DNA of 64,000 bases, taken from positions 1 to 64,000 of the forward strand of contig CAKOVX010000007.1 in NCBI GenBank assembly GCA_934122155.1. The letters run 5' to 3'. The translations under genes and the position numbers were made by a program. Positions 35,768 through 44,848 of this stretch are shown one piece after another (the first letter of the stretch is position 1; each line of letters starts with the position of its first letter). The notes beneath the pieces were generated by a model. It was not told where the DNA came from and searched no databases. It worked only from the letters and a program-made list of their open reading frames with translations. This DNA comes from an uncultured Clostridia bacterium (GTDB taxonomy: Bacteria; Bacillota; Clostridia; TANB77; CAG-508).

Positions 35768-36199
35768 TTAGTTAATTTGCTCAAAATACATTGCTTTGAT
35801 ATATTTTGTTTTATTATGATATTCAATTTTAGTACATTTGAAATTAGATGTTGAAAAATATTTTACAAAATTTTCAGTTTGCTTTTCTGCAATACTTTCC
35901 ATATTTATTATTTTTTCGCTTTCTAAAAACTTTATAGTAATATGTATAGAATTTTTTTCATTATCTTTATAAGTACCATCTTCTTGCTTTTCTACTGCAT
36001 TTTTTTCATTATTGTCCATAGCTTTATTTATTATGCTTATTAAAGTTGTTCCTGGTATTTCTTGTTCATAGTATTTTTCATACTCACTGTTGCTTTTATC
36101 TGCTATGCTTTCTAAGTTTTTTAAGTTATTTATATATAAATAAGCTATTACCGTTACAATTATTAACACACTTAATAAAACAATTACTGTTTTTTTCAT
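35768..36199 (-). CDS. Tad-locus small membrane-anchored protein, 143 residues
   Basis: Not recognised. MKKTVIVLLSVLIIVTVIAY forms one N-terminal helix, followed by a charged, Lys/Glu-rich soluble domain. Unlike its neighbours it lacks the MENAS opening. It lies between two pilin-like genes and is presumably a minor component or chaperone. Confidence 0.68.
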   Translation of the reverse strand: MKKTVIVLLSVLIIVTVIAYLYINNLKNLESIADKSNSEYEKYYEQEIPGTTLISIINKAMDNNEKNAVEKQEDGTYKDNEKNSIHITIKFLESEKIINMESIAEKQTENFVKYFSTSNFKCTKIEYHNKTKYIKAMYFEQIN

Positions 36200-36215
36200 T
36201 TAATGTCCCTTACCT

Positions 36216-36749
36216 TTATTTATTAATTTTTTCAAATTTCACATAGCAAACTCTTTTAGTAGCACTGCTTATTTTAATGTCAGCACATTTATAGTCCTCG
36301 CTTGAGTGTTCTGTAATAAATGAGATCTTAGTTTTTTCGTCCCATTTTTCTAATTTAGTGGCAGAATTTTGTTTGTTTGTTTTATCTACAACATCTACTT
36401 GAACATAAAATGTACTTTCATCATAACCATCTAACCCACTTAAATTATATTGTGTATTGCTTTGCTGTGCCAAATTTGCTATGGTAATAATATCATGTAC
36501 TGTACATTTTATTGATTCACTAACAGTTTTTTCTTTTCCAGTTTGTTCATCTATATATGTACTATTTACATTTCCATAGTATTGCAAAAATTGATTATTA
36601 AATTGTGCTATTTGTGCATCATCTAATCTTTGGTATGCATTTTCACTATATTGGGCAAATGTTGAAAATATATAAACACCAATTGATAATATCATTACAC
36701 CTAACAGTACACTTGCCCCCATAATTAGAGCTTTTGATGCGTTCTCCAT
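36216..36749 (-). CDS. MENASKAL-type pilin-like protein
   Basis: 177 residues opening MENASKALIMGASVLLGVMI, the same leader-helix as two neighbours. FNNQFLQYYGNVN after the helix resembles YNSQFLNYEGQRS in the protein at 35614, so the two are paralogues. GAAAGGAG precedes the ATG. Function inferred from context: pilus or pseudopilus subunit. Confidence 0.75.
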   Translation of the reverse strand: MENASKALIMGASVLLGVMILSIGVYIFSTFAQYSENAYQRLDDAQIAQFNNQFLQYYGNVNSTYIDEQTGKEKTVSESIKCTVHDIITIANLAQQSNTQYNLSGLDGYDESTFYVQVDVVDKTNKQNSATKLEKWDEKTKISFITEHSSEDYKCADIKISSATKRVCYVKFEKINK

Positions 36750-36769
36750 TTTATGCTCCTTTCTTATCT

Positions 36770-37435
36770 TTAAGTGTAAATTTGCTTAATACTTACTTTT
36801 ATTACCTTTCCGTCTTTATCACGTTCCATTATTGGTTTTTCAAACTTTCTATTTTTAAAATTAGTAATTACCGGTTTTAGATTATTATATGTTTCTATAT
36901 CTTTTTGTGCATTTGAATCTACATATTTCATTATATCAATTGCAGATACATTACCAACATTTTCTCCATTTTCTAATAATAAATCTTTTATTTGTGCATA
37001 TTTCATACCTGCTAATATTTCAACTGTTTTACCATAATATTTTTTGCTTCCTGTTTTATTTAATGTGTTTTCTAATTTTGTAAATCCGCTTACTAGTTGT
37101 GCGCTTGAGCAAGGGCTTTTAGGAAAATTTGAATAGTCAACCTCTCCAAATTCTATTGTAGCATCAATTGCCTTATAGCCCTTAAGATCAGCTTGTCTTT
37201 TGTTATAGTCTTCAATTAAATTTGCTAATGATAATATTTCGCTTCCATATAACCCTGATTTTTCGAAGCTCTCTATTTGTTTATTATATTCATTTATTTT
37301 TTGTATATCTTCTGTACTTGCTTCTGCTCTTTTAAAATCGCCTATTCTGTTAAACATAAGTACTAAAGCACTAATAATTAACACTGAAAGTAAAACTGAC
37401 CCTGCTATAATTAAAGCTTTTGATGCATTCTCCAT
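36770..37435 (-). CDS. MENASKAL-type pilin-like protein
   Basis: 221 residues opening MENASKALIIAGSVLLSVLI. One helix, then a helical stretch (INEYNKQIESFEKSGLYGSE) and LANLIEDYNKRQ, similar in place to LCDLVRNHNNSK in the paralogue at 35614. First of the pilin-like genes after tadC. AGAGGA precedes the ATG. Confidence 0.75.
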   Translation of the reverse strand: MENASKALIIAGSVLLSVLIISALVLMFNRIGDFKRAEASTEDIQKINEYNKQIESFEKSGLYGSEILSLANLIEDYNKRQADLKGYKAIDATIEFGEVDYSNFPKSPCSSAQLVSGFTKLENTLNKTGSKKYYGKTVEILAGMKYAQIKDLLLENGENVGNVSAIDIMKYVDSNAQKDIETYNNLKPVITNFKNRKFEKPIMERDKDGKVIKVSIKQIYT

Positions 37436-37456
37436 TTTCTTTTTCCTCTCTACATT

Positions 37457-38260
37457 TTACTTTTGCATAGTTTGCATAGATGTCATACCATTGAAAGATT
37501 CTTTCATACTCATTAAGCCTATAAATACTAATGGTACTATTAAATATAAGACAAATAACATAACCATTGGAGCAAATCCAATAAGTTTTCCTATTCTTCC
37601 TTTTCTTGAAATTAGTCTTTCGTTTGATTCTTTTCTCTTTGCTTGGTAATAATCTCTTTCTGTATCTAGTTCATCAAAAGCATCAGGAATAGGAATTTTT
37701 TCTACTGCTGCTTGTAAACTTTCAACTATTCTAATAAATGGTTGATATGTAACATCTTCTTTTAATTGTTCTAATGCTTCCCATGCACCACTTTCATAAT
37801 TGTTTACACATTTGCTAATTGGTTCTTTAAATATATTAGCATATCTTTCTAGCCATTCTAATATTATTTCTACGTTTACTCTTTCTATTTTCATTAACAT
37901 TAAAATTATAGTATTAAACTGCATTACTTCATCTTCCATCTCTAGCTGTCTCATTTTTGCTTGAAATTTTAGTAGCCAAATAGGTGCATTGTACGCAATT
38001 ACTGCTAAAACCATTGCTATTAAAAATTCAAACCATTGCATTTTTTCTGTATTTACTGTTTTAATTTTTCCCAGAATTCTTTCTGCTGCTGTTTCTATCT
38101 CTTTGTCTTTACTATTGATATAGTCTTTATTGACTCTTCCTCTTTTCATTGCTTTTTCAATATCATCTTGTGTTACTTTTTCATTTCCCTTAAAATAATT
38201 AATATATTGGTTGTCTGATTCTGTTATTTCCATAGCTTTTTTTGTATCTTTACCACTCAT
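37457..38260 (-). CDS. TadC-like (GspF-domain) membrane protein
   Basis: 267 residues. One hydrophobic segment around 78-98, a charged middle with helical repeats typical of the GspF/T2SF fold (ILEWLERYANIFKEPISKC; VESLQAAVEKIPIP), and a C-terminal helix (about 232-252). Acts as the inner-membrane platform on which the TadA ATPase works. Start overlaps the tadB-like stop by 11 bases. Assigned from fold pattern and context. Confidence 0.75.
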   Translation of the reverse strand: MSGKDTKKAMEITESDNQYINYFKGNEKVTQDDIEKAMKRGRVNKDYINSKDKEIETAAERILGKIKTVNTEKMQWFEFLIAMVLAVIAYNAPIWLLKFQAKMRQLEMEDEVMQFNTIILMLMKIERVNVEIILEWLERYANIFKEPISKCVNNYESGAWEALEQLKEDVTYQPFIRIVESLQAAVEKIPIPDAFDELDTERDYYQAKRKESNERLISRKGRIGKLIGFAPMVMLFVLYLIVPLVFIGLMSMKESFNGMTSMQTMQK

Positions 38261-39557
38261 TTTTCCGAAGGATGTTAAAAGTTACAGTTGGATCTGTATA
38301 CACTCTATCTATTGTAATTTTGTGTAGCCTTCCTATTAAGAATATTGAGACTACAAATACTAAAATACATAGTAAGACTCTGTTTATATATAGCCACTCT
38401 ATTTTATCCTTTGATGCAGCATCTTTCATTTTTTTGTTTAATTCACGATATTCTTTTGTCCCTTTATTTGGTATAAATAAATCTATTACTTTTTTTATGA
38501 ATGGATTTTTATATAGTTTTTGCTGCCATGGATTTTGTGTGTTTTTAGTGCTCATACTTGTAGATCCATTGTCTTTTAATTTTCTAGTTAATATATAACA
38601 TACAAATGTTGCAATTACTAGTAGTATTTGCACAAGTATTCCATTTTTTCCATTGTAAAAGCTCTCTGTAAAGCTAAATTGTGATATTGCCCAGTTTTTT
38701 ATTGGTTCAATTGCTAATATCGGAACTATTGCTATAACAGCCAAACTTTGAAATGTATAGTCTAATTTGTCTCTTTTTAATATTTCAAGTTGCATCTCTT
38801 GTGTTATGTTATTTAAGTTTTTTAAATATAATGATGATTTGTCAATTTTACGGTCTCCAAACTCTTTAGTTAAATATGATATTCCAGCAAACTCTTTTAA
38901 ATAGCTATTTGGTGCAATATCATAATATTTTTCTAGCTCTGATTCCGGATCATCTGATATAAGAACTTCATATATTTTTTCTGCTTGTCTAGACATCTCT
39001 GGTTTATCATCATCTTGTGCTACCTGATATATAGCTTCTTCTACCATGTTAAATTCGTGGTATGCATGTCTAATTTCAGAGAAAAATTCTATTTGTTCTT
39101 TTAATAATTTATTGTCTAATTTATCTACCATTCCATCTATAAATGTATCTACCATAAATAGTTCAAAAATTAGTAGCATAGACATTAATAATGTATTGTT
39201 TTTGGTAATAACTATAATAGCTATTGCCAATGGTATTGAAATTAGCAATGTACGTGTCAAAATTCTTGCTGCTTGTTTTCTAGTTAAATACTCGTCTTCC
39301 ACATTTATAATTGCCAATCTTCTTCTTAGTTTTAATAAATATCTTTTAAGAAAAGGTGTCTTAAGATAAATTACATATAGTTTTTGATATAGTACTTCTG
39401 ATGAAAAGCTCTTTTCTTTGGTTCCTTGTTGAAGTTTTCTGATTTGAGCTATTTCAGATTTTTGGTTTCTATTTTTTATAATAAGAAATGCAATTAAAAT
39501 TACAACAAATAGTGCTCCTGCTCCCATCATTAAATATAATGGCATATCATTATTCAT
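38250..39557 (-). CDS. TadB-like (GspF-domain) membrane protein
   Basis: 435 residues. An N-terminal helix (about 7-27), a pair near 105-140, and C-terminal helices near 270-330 and 400-420, with a T2SF-like helical domain between (EIRHAYHEFNMVEEAIYQVA). It is the second membrane platform protein of the Tad-like machine and precedes tadC as in other Tad loci. Long for TadB, with extra C-terminal helices. Confidence 0.75.
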   Translation of the reverse strand: MNNDMPLYLMMGAGALFVVILIAFLIIKNRNQKSEIAQIRKLQQGTKEKSFSSEVLYQKLYVIYLKTPFLKRYLLKLRRRLAIINVEDEYLTRKQAARILTRTLLISIPLAIAIIVITKNNTLLMSMLLIFELFMVDTFIDGMVDKLDNKLLKEQIEFFSEIRHAYHEFNMVEEAIYQVAQDDDKPEMSRQAEKIYEVLISDDPESELEKYYDIAPNSYLKEFAGISYLTKEFGDRKIDKSSLYLKNLNNITQEMQLEILKRDKLDYTFQSLAVIAIVPILAIEPIKNWAISQFSFTESFYNGKNGILVQILLVIATFVCYILTRKLKDNGSTSMSTKNTQNPWQQKLYKNPFIKKVIDLFIPNKGTKEYRELNKKMKDAASKDKIEWLYINRVLLCILVFVVSIFLIGRLHKITIDRVYTDPTVTFNILRKNEW

Positions 39558-39588
39558 TTCTTAAAATCACCTCTCATTTCTTAGTAGC

Positions 39589-41560
39589 TTATATTTTTGC
39601 TTTAGGTTTTCTTCCTCTTTTTTTAGGTTCTGGTTTTACTGTATCATCTTGTGGTATTTCATCATAGAATATTTCTTTTGGAGGTTTTATTCCCCAATTT
39701 CTTTGTAAAAAGTCATCAAACCCTTGTATATCACTATCATCCATGTTTGTTCTCATTGCTTTAATATTAGCTTCTGAGATTGGATTTGTAAGTACATAAG
39801 AACCATCTTGGTATTCTAGAATATTTCTATATTGGTATAGTTCTCTATTGGTTGTTTTAGAAAAGAATACTGTCGCATTATCCATAAACTTATCAAGCTT
39901 ACCTTCTATACTGCCTTCTTTTCTGTAATCATAAGTATACTCGTTTCTTTCTTCAACAGGTATACATTCTGTTACTCTTTCTATGTATCTTCTTCCTCTA
40001 AAGTCTTTTACTAAGTGAATGTCAAAGTTTAATACTTGTACAACTTGCTCCTCTGCTGTTTTTTCATCTTTGAATACTCCTGCTCTTAACATTGAGTTAC
40101 GAAGTGCTGTTACTAAGTCTGGGAAAGTTTTAGCATGGTGAGTAAACAAAGTAAATTTAGAAGCAACCTGTGCTGATTGTATCATCCATGAAGCAACAGG
40201 GTCTGTTGCAACCTCTCCGATAATATTAACGGAACCATCAGTTTTCTTTTGAACGTCCAAACAGTCTTGTCCAGAAACTGTTTCTGTTTCTCTCATTGAT
40301 AATATGTTTCTTGTTGGATATATTTTTCTTAAGTGAAGCTCGAATGCAGTTTCTGTAATACGTAAGTTCATTGTTTCATATATGTTTTCAATCATTGCCA
40401 TAAGCATTGTTGTTTTTCCGGCATCCTTGTTCACCAGTTAGTGATATAATTCTTGCTCCCTTTACTAAATATTTTAATAAATCAATTGCTTCTTCTTTTC
40501 CTGGGAATTGAATAATTTGCTCAAGTGATGCACGTTTAACGTCAAATTTTCTTACGAAAAATGCCCATGTTTCAGACATACTTGGTCTTACAACAACTAC
40601 ACGTGATCCATCTTTCATTTCATTAATTTTAAATCCGTTTGTATCTGATAATTGTCCAGGATTATTATATTTGTATATGTTTTGACAAACTCTTTTTAAT
40701 TCAGCTTCTGTACCAAATGATAAAAATGCTAAACGAATTGATTTACCATGGAACATGATCCAAATACTATCACATGCACGAGGTACCTTATGTTCTGCAA
40801 TTTGGTTTAGGTAGTCTCCTTCCGTTTGTGCAACTTGGCTTAAAAAAGATTCAGGAAGTCCTGATACACCACCAGAAATACCATCTATATTCATATCTCT
40901 TATTTCATCTATTGCACTATATCCTTTATAATGTTGGTAGATTCTTTGTACAACTACATTTAGTTTATCCGCAAATGTAAGTATAAAGTTTTCTTTTTCA
41001 TATATTTTGTTTATTTCTTCTGCTGTAATTACATAAGATGGTTTTGCTTCACCTTCTACATATTTTAAGTCATCTAGTTTATATTTTTTTATAATTTCTG
41101 GTAAAGCTTCATATCCAAATTCGTTTTTATACATATATAGTATAATATCAAATTTATCTTGTGCAGTTAATAATGATGGTATATCAAATGGAATAGCATT
41201 TGATATATTAGTTTCATTTGCATTATACTCTTTTACCAACAAATCATATATTAATTCTTTAATATATTTCTTGTCGTTTACATCTCCATATGTGCAGCCT
41301 TTTAAAGCCTTTTTTAGTTCATATTTTTTTTGTTTTCTTCTCTTCAATTCTTCTTCTGAAAGTCCAATATCATATAAGTTGATTTTTGTAATTTCGTCTA
41401 ATCTTTTTTTAACAAAAGCTGACATCATTTCTAGGGTATATGTTTTGTCATCAACCTCAACTTCTACTTCTTGTTCTTGGTTCTTTCTCTTTTTTAAGAA
41501 CTGATATACTAGAAAAGCAGCTATAAAAAACACAATCATTATTAAAAGTATTCTAAGCAT
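39589..41560 (-). pseudogene. TadA/CpaF-type secretion ATPase, frameshifted in Walker A
   Basis: Two frames make one ATPase. The first (from 41560) has an N-terminal membrane helix and runs to ISLTGEQG; the second continues AGKTTMLMAMIENIYETMNL, with MRETETVSG, IIGEVATDPVASWM (Walker B region) and THHAKTFPDLVTALRNSM (His box). Removing one base at 40423 restores GEQGAGKTTM and gives 656 residues. CpaF-family ATPases power pilus assembly. An N-terminal membrane anchor is unusual for TadA. As sequenced the enzyme is split at its nucleotide-binding loop; sequence error is a real possibility. Confidence 0.87.
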
Positions 41561-41585
41561 TTTAGGCTCCTTTCTTTTAGATAGA

Positions 41586-42425
41586 CTACATCTTCATTTG
41601 TAATTCCTGTAATTTGAACATTATGTTCTCATTTAATGTTTTTATTTCTTTAATGAAAATACTGTTGTTGTCTGCTTCATCTGCAATAGTTTTAGCTTTT
41701 AACATAAAATCAATGATATTACCTTCTGTACAAGCCTCAAAAAATAATGTATTATAAGGAATTGCAGAAATCAGCTTTTTTTCTTTTAAGTATCTTGTAA
41801 TATTTTTTGTATTATATTTTGAATATCTGTCATATTTTCCAATTGCAAGCATTATATTTTTTCTTTTATAAAAATCATTTGCCTCTCTTAATGCCATAAA
41901 GTCGTCTATGGCTTTTATTTTTTGTGTCATATTTACTATTAAAACATCTGATATTTGTAAAATTGCTGCTGCTTCTTTTCTTGGCATTTTTTTGCTTAAG
42001 TCTACAAAAATCAAATCATAATATCTTTTAGCTGTTTGTAAAATATCTACATAACTTTCAGCTATTTCATTATATTCTTGATATGACTTTGTTACTGGCG
42101 ATATTAAAATATCTAGTCTGTCTCTTAAAACAGTTCGTGAATAATTTTTTACAATTTCATTACTAGTTCTGTTACTTTTTATTGCTTTTATTAGTCCCTC
42201 AACTCCAGATTCTAGCCCAACACTTTCATTCTTTTTTATAACACTAGCTGGTCTTATTTTGTCATATTCCCAAAAACAGTTTTCTAATGTTAAGTCATTA
42301 AAACTAGTAGATACAACTAATATTTTATAATTATGTTCTATCGCCATGTATGCTGCTATTGCTGCTACTGATATGCTTTGGCCTGTTTCTTTTATTTCAT
42401 TGCTACAAAATGTTATAATTGCCAT
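41586..42425 (-). CDS. TadZ-like ParA/MinD-fold protein, degenerate
   Basis: 279 residues with a ParA/MinD-like order of strands: MAIITFCSNEIKETGQSISV at the P-loop position, DLIFVDLSKKMP (Walker B) and ISDVLIVNMTQ. The deviant Walker A lysines of active family members are missing. TadZ proteins localise the Tad machine and are often poor ATPases, which fits. Directly upstream of tadA. Confidence 0.72.
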   Translation of the reverse strand: MAIITFCSNEIKETGQSISVAAIAAYMAIEHNYKILVVSTSFNDLTLENCFWEYDKIRPASVIKKNESVGLESGVEGLIKAIKSNRTSNEIVKNYSRTVLRDRLDILISPVTKSYQEYNEIAESYVDILQTAKRYYDLIFVDLSKKMPRKEAAAILQISDVLIVNMTQKIKAIDDFMALREANDFYKRKNIMLAIGKYDRYSKYNTKNITRYLKEKKLISAIPYNTLFFEACTEGNIIDFMLKAKTIADEADNNSIFIKEIKTLNENIMFKLQELQMKM

Positions 42426-42431
42426 TAGACT

Positions 42432-43133
42432 TTAAACTCCTTTTTCTAATTGTTTAAATGCTCTTTTTAAATCTGCTGATTCATTTTTATTGTCTAATAA
42501 TTCATCTGTTATATAAAGTAGATTTTTTTTATATAATTCTGTTAATCTCCTAAACTTTATTCTTTGTACCATTTGATTTTCAATTATAGCTGCTTGATTT
42601 TCGACCTCAAGTTGAAAATATATAGTCTCATCATCCCATGTTACTCTAACGCCTAATGCTAAATAGTTAAAATATTCTTCTTCATCATATGACATGTTTC
42701 GTGAAAATAATATTTTTTTCAATTTGAGTGGTTCATTTATTTCTGTTAAAACCTCTAGACCTCTTCTTAAAGAGTATGCATCAAGCCCACTAACAAAATA
42801 GTTTTTGTCAAATGTATTTATATCAAAACTTGTTGCTCCATCTATTGAATCTATATCTACAAATATATAGTCATAATCTAATACTGCATGTTCAGGAATT
42901 CCTAAATAGTTTTTTATTGCTGTGTAGCTATAAAGTCCAACTGCAATATCAATTCCTTCAAAGCTAGTTATGTATGACTTAGCTGGAGATATTACTGGAA
43001 CAATATATTTTGCTCTTTGTAAAATAGTAGTATCTATTATTAAAACTTTTTTGTTTATAGCTGTTAATAGTTTAGCAATATATTCTAATAAATCTATTTT
43101 TTCATATGCTCCAATAAAACCTATTGTTTTCAT
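42432..43133 (-). CDS. Second ParA/TadZ-like protein, degenerate
   Basis: 233 residues. MKTIGFIGAYEKIDLLEYIA replaces the P-loop, KKVLIIDTT and YDYIFVDIDS follow as in the ParA fold. No Walker A is left, so ATP hydrolysis is unlikely. Six bases upstream of the other TadZ-like gene, in the same operon; a heterodimer with it is a guess. Confidence 0.62.
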   Translation of the reverse strand: MKTIGFIGAYEKIDLLEYIAKLLTAINKKVLIIDTTILQRAKYIVPVISPAKSYITSFEGIDIAVGLYSYTAIKNYLGIPEHAVLDYDYIFVDIDSIDGATSFDINTFDKNYFVSGLDAYSLRRGLEVLTEINEPLKLKKILFSRNMSYDEEEYFNYLALGVRVTWDDETIYFQLEVENQAAIIENQMVQRIKFRRLTELYKKNLLYITDELLDNKNESADLKRAFKQLEKGV

Positions 43134-43154
43134 TTATACCTCCATTTTTATATT

Positions 43155-44090
43155 TTATCCACCTAATGAATCTAGGTATTTTTGTCTTTCTTCTTGCATT
43201 TGTTTAATTTCTTGTTCTATTCCAGTAATTACGTCGTCTTTTGCTGTATCTGTATTTCTATTTAGTTCTGCATTTATATTGTTTCTTGATAAAGCTCTAT
43301 TTCTTTTTACAATTTCATCCACTGCTGCTTTAACACAGTTAGGGTCTTGTTGAATCAACTCATAAACCTCATTATTTGGTGAGTAATTTACAGTTGCTTT
43401 TTCTTGTAATCCTGGTTCAATATATTCTATTGCATATAACAAAGAGCCTTTCATTTTATATGACTCTACAATAGCACAGTTTAATGTTAATATTTCATCT
43501 TCTGATAATTCAAGCCAAATTGTTTGTGCAGATTCTACTCCATCAACTTCTGGTATTTCTATTTTTTTGTGTGATACAACAACATAGTCACTACCACTTG
43601 GTAATCTTAAACGAACATCTATATATTTTCCACTTTTTAATTGAGAAGTAAGTGTTATTGCATTATATTCAACTTTTCTAACATCATTATTAAGTTCACC
43701 TTCTGCTTTAACCATGTCTGTTGTAACAACTGTTCCTGCTTTCATATTTATTTTTGAAATAATATTTACTTTTCTAACTAGGTTGCCTTTTTCATCTGTT
43801 ACATTAGCTTTTGACTCTAGGTCAGTTGCACTCAATACATTTGAAGGAGCCAAACTACTATTTATTGTTTTTAAAACTAATTTATCAGATGTTACAGTAT
43901 CTCCTGAATTTATATCTGTTTGTGTTACATAAACTTGTTTTAAATTTGCTTTTTCTTCTTGTTGTTGTTTTGTTATTTGTGTTAGCCTTAATATTAACAC
44001 ACCTATAATAATTCCTGTAACTAATAATGTTACTAACATTCCTAAAAGAAATGAGTTTTGCGCCTTTTTTTGCATTGGATTCATTGCCAT
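43155..44090 (-). CDS. CpaB/RcpC-like pilus assembly protein with SAF domain
   Basis: 311 residues. A membrane helix (about 13-35), then VYVTQTDINSGDTVTSDKLV, typical of a SAF domain, and ISKINMKAGTVVTTDMVK, a second SAF-like element. Ends with a coiled-coil stretch (EQEIKQMQEERQKYLDSL). CpaB normally works with the outer-membrane secretin CpaC, absent in monoderm cells. First gene of the Tad-like operon. Confidence 0.8.
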   Translation of the reverse strand: MAMNPMQKKAQNSFLLGMLVTLLVTGIIIGVLILRLTQITKQQQEEKANLKQVYVTQTDINSGDTVTSDKLVLKTINSSLAPSNVLSATDLESKANVTDEKGNLVRKVNIISKINMKAGTVVTTDMVKAEGELNNDVRKVEYNAITLTSQLKSGKYIDVRLRLPSGSDYVVVSHKKIEIPEVDGVESAQTIWLELSEDEILTLNCAIVESYKMKGSLLYAIEYIEPGLQEKATVNYSPNNEVYELIQQDPNCVKAAVDEIVKRNRALSRNNINAELNRNTDTAKDDVITGIEQEIKQMQEERQKYLDSLGG

Positions 44091-44135
44091 TTTATATTCC
44101 TCCTCATAAAATTAGTGTTTTATTACTCAATATTT

Positions 44136-44164
44136 ATTTTACAACATTTTTTGCCTAAAAACAA
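44136..44164 (-). promoter_or_regulatory. Promoter of the Tad-like operon
   Basis: TTGTTT (44159-44164), a 17-base spacer ending GTTG, and TAAAAT (44136-44141). About 45 bases before the cpaB-like start codon. Confidence 0.65.
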
Positions 44165-44174
44165 TAATATAATT

Positions 44175-44218
44175 ATGTTTGTAATGTAAATTTAATGTAT
44201 TTGTAATATATTTGTAAT
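44175..44218 (-). promoter_or_regulatory. Four 11-bp direct repeats upstream of the Tad-like promoter
   Basis: Four consecutive 11-mers (44175-44185, 44186-44196, 44197-44207, 44208-44218), consensus ATTACAAATAY in transcript sense; the second counted from the promoter is divergent. 11-bp direct-repeat spacing is typical of OmpR/PhoP-type response-regulator boxes. They end ten bases before the -35. Confidence 0.55.
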
Positions 44219-44228
44219 ATATCGTTTT

Positions 44229-44295
44229 AAAACGCTCAAAATGAACTGAACCCTAAGTTTTTTCAACTTTTTAGGTTCAGTTCAAAAAGCGTTTT
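44229..44295 (-). terminator. Terminator of the DUF2651-like gene
   Basis: Long stem GAACTGAACC..TAA / TTA GGTTCAGTTC (44243-44283) with outer arms AAAACGCT (44229-44236) and AGCGTTTT (44288-44295). Confidence 0.8.
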
Positions 44296-44306
44296 GTAAT
44301 GTGTAT

Positions 44307-44714
44307 TTATCTATATCGACAATTGCATCTGCGTGAGTTATTATTTGCTGATGTATTTGCAGTTGTTAATAGTGTAGTATTGCTAGTTACATCATTTCCC
44401 TCACTAGATAAATTTGTACTAATAGTAATTGGTCTCTCTGTCACTCTATAAGTGCAACTGTTGTTGTTTTGGTTTGCTAGCATTTGTAAAAGCCTGCATA
44501 TTAGTCTTGTTAAAGTAGCTGTTATATATGCAAGTATTGTGTATGCAATAGCATAAACTAAAAAGCTAGCGTCAAATGCAGCAAAAGCCACAATTAAGTA
44601 AATTGCAAAAAACGTTGCAGCCACTAACAAAGGATTATTTAATATTTTTTGTAATACAATGGCCAATATTATAGTAGCAACAGGGAAAGCAAAAAATAGT
44701 AGTAATGTATTCAT
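44307..44714 (-). CDS. DUF2651-like small membrane protein
   Basis: 135 residues. Three hydrophobic segments (about 3-22, 28-48, 52-72) with FAFPVATIILAIVL and FDASFLVYAIAYTILAY resembling the YbeF/DUF2651 family. The C-terminal half is Ser/Thr/Asn-rich and ends RRCNCRYR. Function unknown; it has its own terminator. Confidence 0.65.
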   Translation of the reverse strand: MNTLLLFFAFPVATIILAIVLQKILNNPLLVAATFFAIYLIVAFAAFDASFLVYAIAYTILAYITATLTRLICRLLQMLANQNNNSCTYRVTERPITISTNLSSEGNDVTSNTTLLTTANTSANNNSRRCNCRYR

Positions 44715-44828
44715 ACTTTTCCCCTCTCTTGTTTTATTTAGTATATTGTATGTTTTGTTTCAAAAAAGGTTCCAAAAGTAAATATTGCAACTTTGCAATT
44801 GTGTATTTCCGTAGGCTTTTAATACAAA

Positions 44829-44848
44829 AAACGACATTTCTGTCGTTT
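44829..44848 (-). terminator. Hairpin at the end of truA
   Basis: AAACGACA / TGTCGTTT with loop TTTC, overlapping the truA stop codon by two bases. Confidence 0.75.

Noticed and set aside
40388..40434. Programmed frameshift in tadA
   Set aside because: No slippery run, stop codon or stimulatory signal at the site; a lone inserted base explains it.
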